Source: Orthonyx spaldingii
Lineage: Eukaryota; Chordata; Aves; Passeriformes; Orthonychidae
Assembly: GCA_013397795.1 (NCBI GenBank)
Contig: VZTJ01004374.1
Location: forward strand, 67,674-131,673
Direction: 5' to 3'
Length of the DNA stretch: 64,000 nt
Made by a program: the position numbers and the translations under genes. Each line of letters opens with the position of its first letter. Position 1 is the first letter of the stretch. Shown here piece after piece: positions 62,340 to 64,000 of the stretch. The notes beneath the pieces were generated by a model. The model made no database searches and was not told the origin of the DNA. It saw only the letters and a program-made list of their open reading frames with translations.

Positions 62340-62600
62340 ACTATTGTTCTCCAATGGCACTTTTTACCAGTTCTGTGATGGTGTAGCTCATCAGTCCCTT
62401 TCCAGCTCTCCGTATGAATGCTTGCTCGTATTTCCAAGGCAAAATTTTGTCTCTTTTCAAATAAATCTGGCCGTGTTAGAACCCGCTTCTCCCGACTTCT
62501 CTGTGCCACTTCTTCACTATCAGGGAATCACAAACCCAGGGATTATTTATTCGGTTTATTCAGGTGCCGGACAGCTCCATGTAACATAAAAAAAGAAGAA
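62340..62600. promoter_or_regulatory. Candidate conserved non-coding block
   Basis: Complex sequence with retained CpGs (for example near 62471, 62484, 62494 and 62568), flanked by AT-rich and homopolymer DNA. A perfect octamer ATGCAAAT lies just upstream at 62239-62246 and another downstream at 62790-62797. Two short frames (62344-62589 and 62418-62630) show no domain. Confidence 0.28.
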
Positions 62601-62701
62601 AGAGAAAAAAAAAACTTCTGTGGGATGTAAACATACCAGAGGCAAGTAGCTATTTAAAGAAGAGCAAAACTGCTAAAGCAGTGCAGGACTTTCTTTTATC
62701 C

Positions 62702-62714
62702 TTTTTTTTTTTTT
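62702..62714. repeat. T homopolymer
   Basis: A run of about 13 T inside a pyrimidine-rich stretch. Confidence 0.8.
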
Positions 62715-62929
62715 AAGGCATTTTTTTCCCTCTCTTAGGATGGTGTAATAGTGGGGGCCAGGGGTAAGTAAATGTGGATGATGCAAACCATGCAAATTGT
62801 GTGCACAGACATACAGACGCTGAACCCCCCTAAAAGAGAAACTCTTTTTTATTTTTATAAGAACTTTGCCATCTGTATGTACAGCAGAGGTTCCCTGGCA
62901 CCAGAGGTCAAATTCACACCCTCTTCGAA

Positions 62930-63350
62930 CAAAACTCTAATTTAGATTGTTCATCTAAGGGTTGATAATGGTATTAGGGGGCCAGTGGGGTGGTCAGTGG
63001 GAGCTGTAGATTAGCGCAGTAGCCCTGGCGGCTTTACCTAGACCCCCGTGATTCATTGGCCAGATTAACTGTCACATCTGTCATTTTATCCCTTTTAGTT
63101 CTCCCCTTTTTACCACATTTAAAATAAGAAAGATGGGGTGTGTGTGGTGCAAGGGGGAGAGAGTGAATTAAAAAAAATGTGTCTTCCCAAGGACAAATTT
63201 CGGTAAAGTGAGCCACTGAAGGCATGTCTAAATAGTAATAAAAAAACAGCGGTGAAATTACACGGGCAGGTATGGGACCATTTAAGCTATTGATTTGTTT
63301 GAAACGAACAGGTTGAATTGAGAGTCATTGATTTAATTCAGGTAAGCAGC
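62930..63350. promoter_or_regulatory. Candidate enhancer block with tandem MEIS-type sites
   Basis: Two CTGTCA words (reverse TGACAG, the MEIS/PKNOX core) at 63069-63074 and 63078-63083 are spaced by 3 nt and followed by TTTTATC. Many homeodomain-like words surround them. At the right edge TTCAG|GTAAGC (CAG at 63339-63341) could serve as a splice donor. No credible coding frame. Inferred from motif clustering. Confidence 0.33.
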
Positions 63351-63981
63351 AAGCTTTTAACTTTCCACACACTGCACATGAGCTGTGGTCTGGCTCCTGT
63401 CATTGTCCTCCTGTGGCACTGGTCCCCCTCTTCCTTGTCTCCTTCAGTTGGGCAATGGCTTTAAATGCAGCGGTAAGCAGTAGTGAGAACTTCTCCTCTT
63501 GAAAAGTTCAGACCTGGTTGAATATTAAATTAGCAAATTTGAGCTCTGCAGAGCGTAAGAAGCCCTTGTGCGGGTGCTGGCGCGGCAGTGCCTGTTCTGG
63601 GCTCTTCAGGAGTGTTGTTTGCAGGGTGTTTGTTACAGAGAGATGTCACCGTTAAAAGGGAATTTAAGAGTTTCTGTAAATGTAATGGTTCATCCAGTAT
63701 AAAGTGAGTGAGACAGTGCTTGGAAACTGGGGAATACGGGTGGAAGGAGTTAGAGCTGATGAAGGTGTTTCTTGTCAAATTTGTGTAGGAATTATTTACT
63801 GTGCTGTCTTTTCTGAGCTGCGATAGTAAAAGTGAAGACATGGAAAATTATCCCAGATGGGATGAATTGCTCAGTCTCTGTTCTTTTTTTAAAAAGGAAA
63901 GATTTCAGAAAAAGTCGTCTTTTCCTTAGAACAGTATGAATAAAAATCTGGACAGCTGTCGAAAAAGATATGCCGTCTGCA
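63351..63981. other. Non-coding stretch, nothing recognised
   Basis: A 103-codon open frame on the minus strand (63530-63841) has no recognisable domain. No repeat family seen. Confidence 0.5.
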
Positions 63982-63999
63982 TTTTTTTTTTTTTTTTTT
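63982..63999. repeat. T homopolymer at the window edge
   Basis: An 18-T run ends the window. What follows is outside view. Confidence 0.85.
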
Positions 64000-64000
64000 A

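Noticed and set aside
1..64000. CRISPR array, operon, prophage or other microbial system
   Set aside because: CR1 and MIR elements, microsatellites and lack of dense coding show this is vertebrate nuclear DNA.

Overview
This 64 kb window looks like vertebrate nuclear DNA, most probably from a bird, and I recognise no protein-coding gene, rRNA, tRNA or known microRNA in it. The avian call rests on a roughly 500 bp 3'-end fragment of a CR1 LINE at about 32830-33328, including the degenerate short repeat at its tail, and on a probable second CR1 tail at 34704-34770. It is supported by very sparse interspersed repeats and by the absence of anything resembling Alu, B1 or L1. The other interspersed repeats are ancient MIR-type SINEs shared across amniotes (about 10135-10335 +, 40388-40475 -, 49829-50030 -, and a weaker one at 36565-36722 +). 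The longest open frames (about 150-190 codons) sit in locally GC-richer stretches, are often open on both strands, and show no domain or family resemblance. I treat them as chance.

Layout. From 1 to about 52 kb the sequence is ordinary non-coding DNA with microsatellites, homopolymers and a few islands of higher complexity. These include a CpG-rich patch at 843-994, an almost perfect 84-nt-arm palindrome at 1350-1526, a 59-base assembly gap at 6352-6410, a CpG-bearing patch with a palindromic kappa-B motif at 12725-13025, a splice-site pair with an acceptor directly abutting a consensus donor at 29809-29944, a CpG cluster at 39055-39160, and a perfect 36 bp tandem duplication at 46221-46292. 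From about 52.9 kb to the end, CR1/MIR-like repeats disappear. The DNA becomes AT-rich and dense in homeodomain, POU octamer, GATA, MEIS and TCF-like words, broken by short CpG-bearing blocks. This is the texture typical of conserved developmental enhancers.

Interpretation (inference). The window is either a large intron or an intergenic desert next to a developmental regulator or a long neuronal gene. The candidate recursive-splice site at 29938|29939 would favour a long intron transcribed on the + strand, if real. Conservation and expression data, which I cannot see, would decide this. I did not find a complete novel coding system. The most unusual objects are the 1350-1526 palindrome, the 29.8-29.9 kb splice element, the two G-quadruplex-capable tracts (27210-27235 and 54143-54190) and the 52.9-64 kb enhancer-like block.
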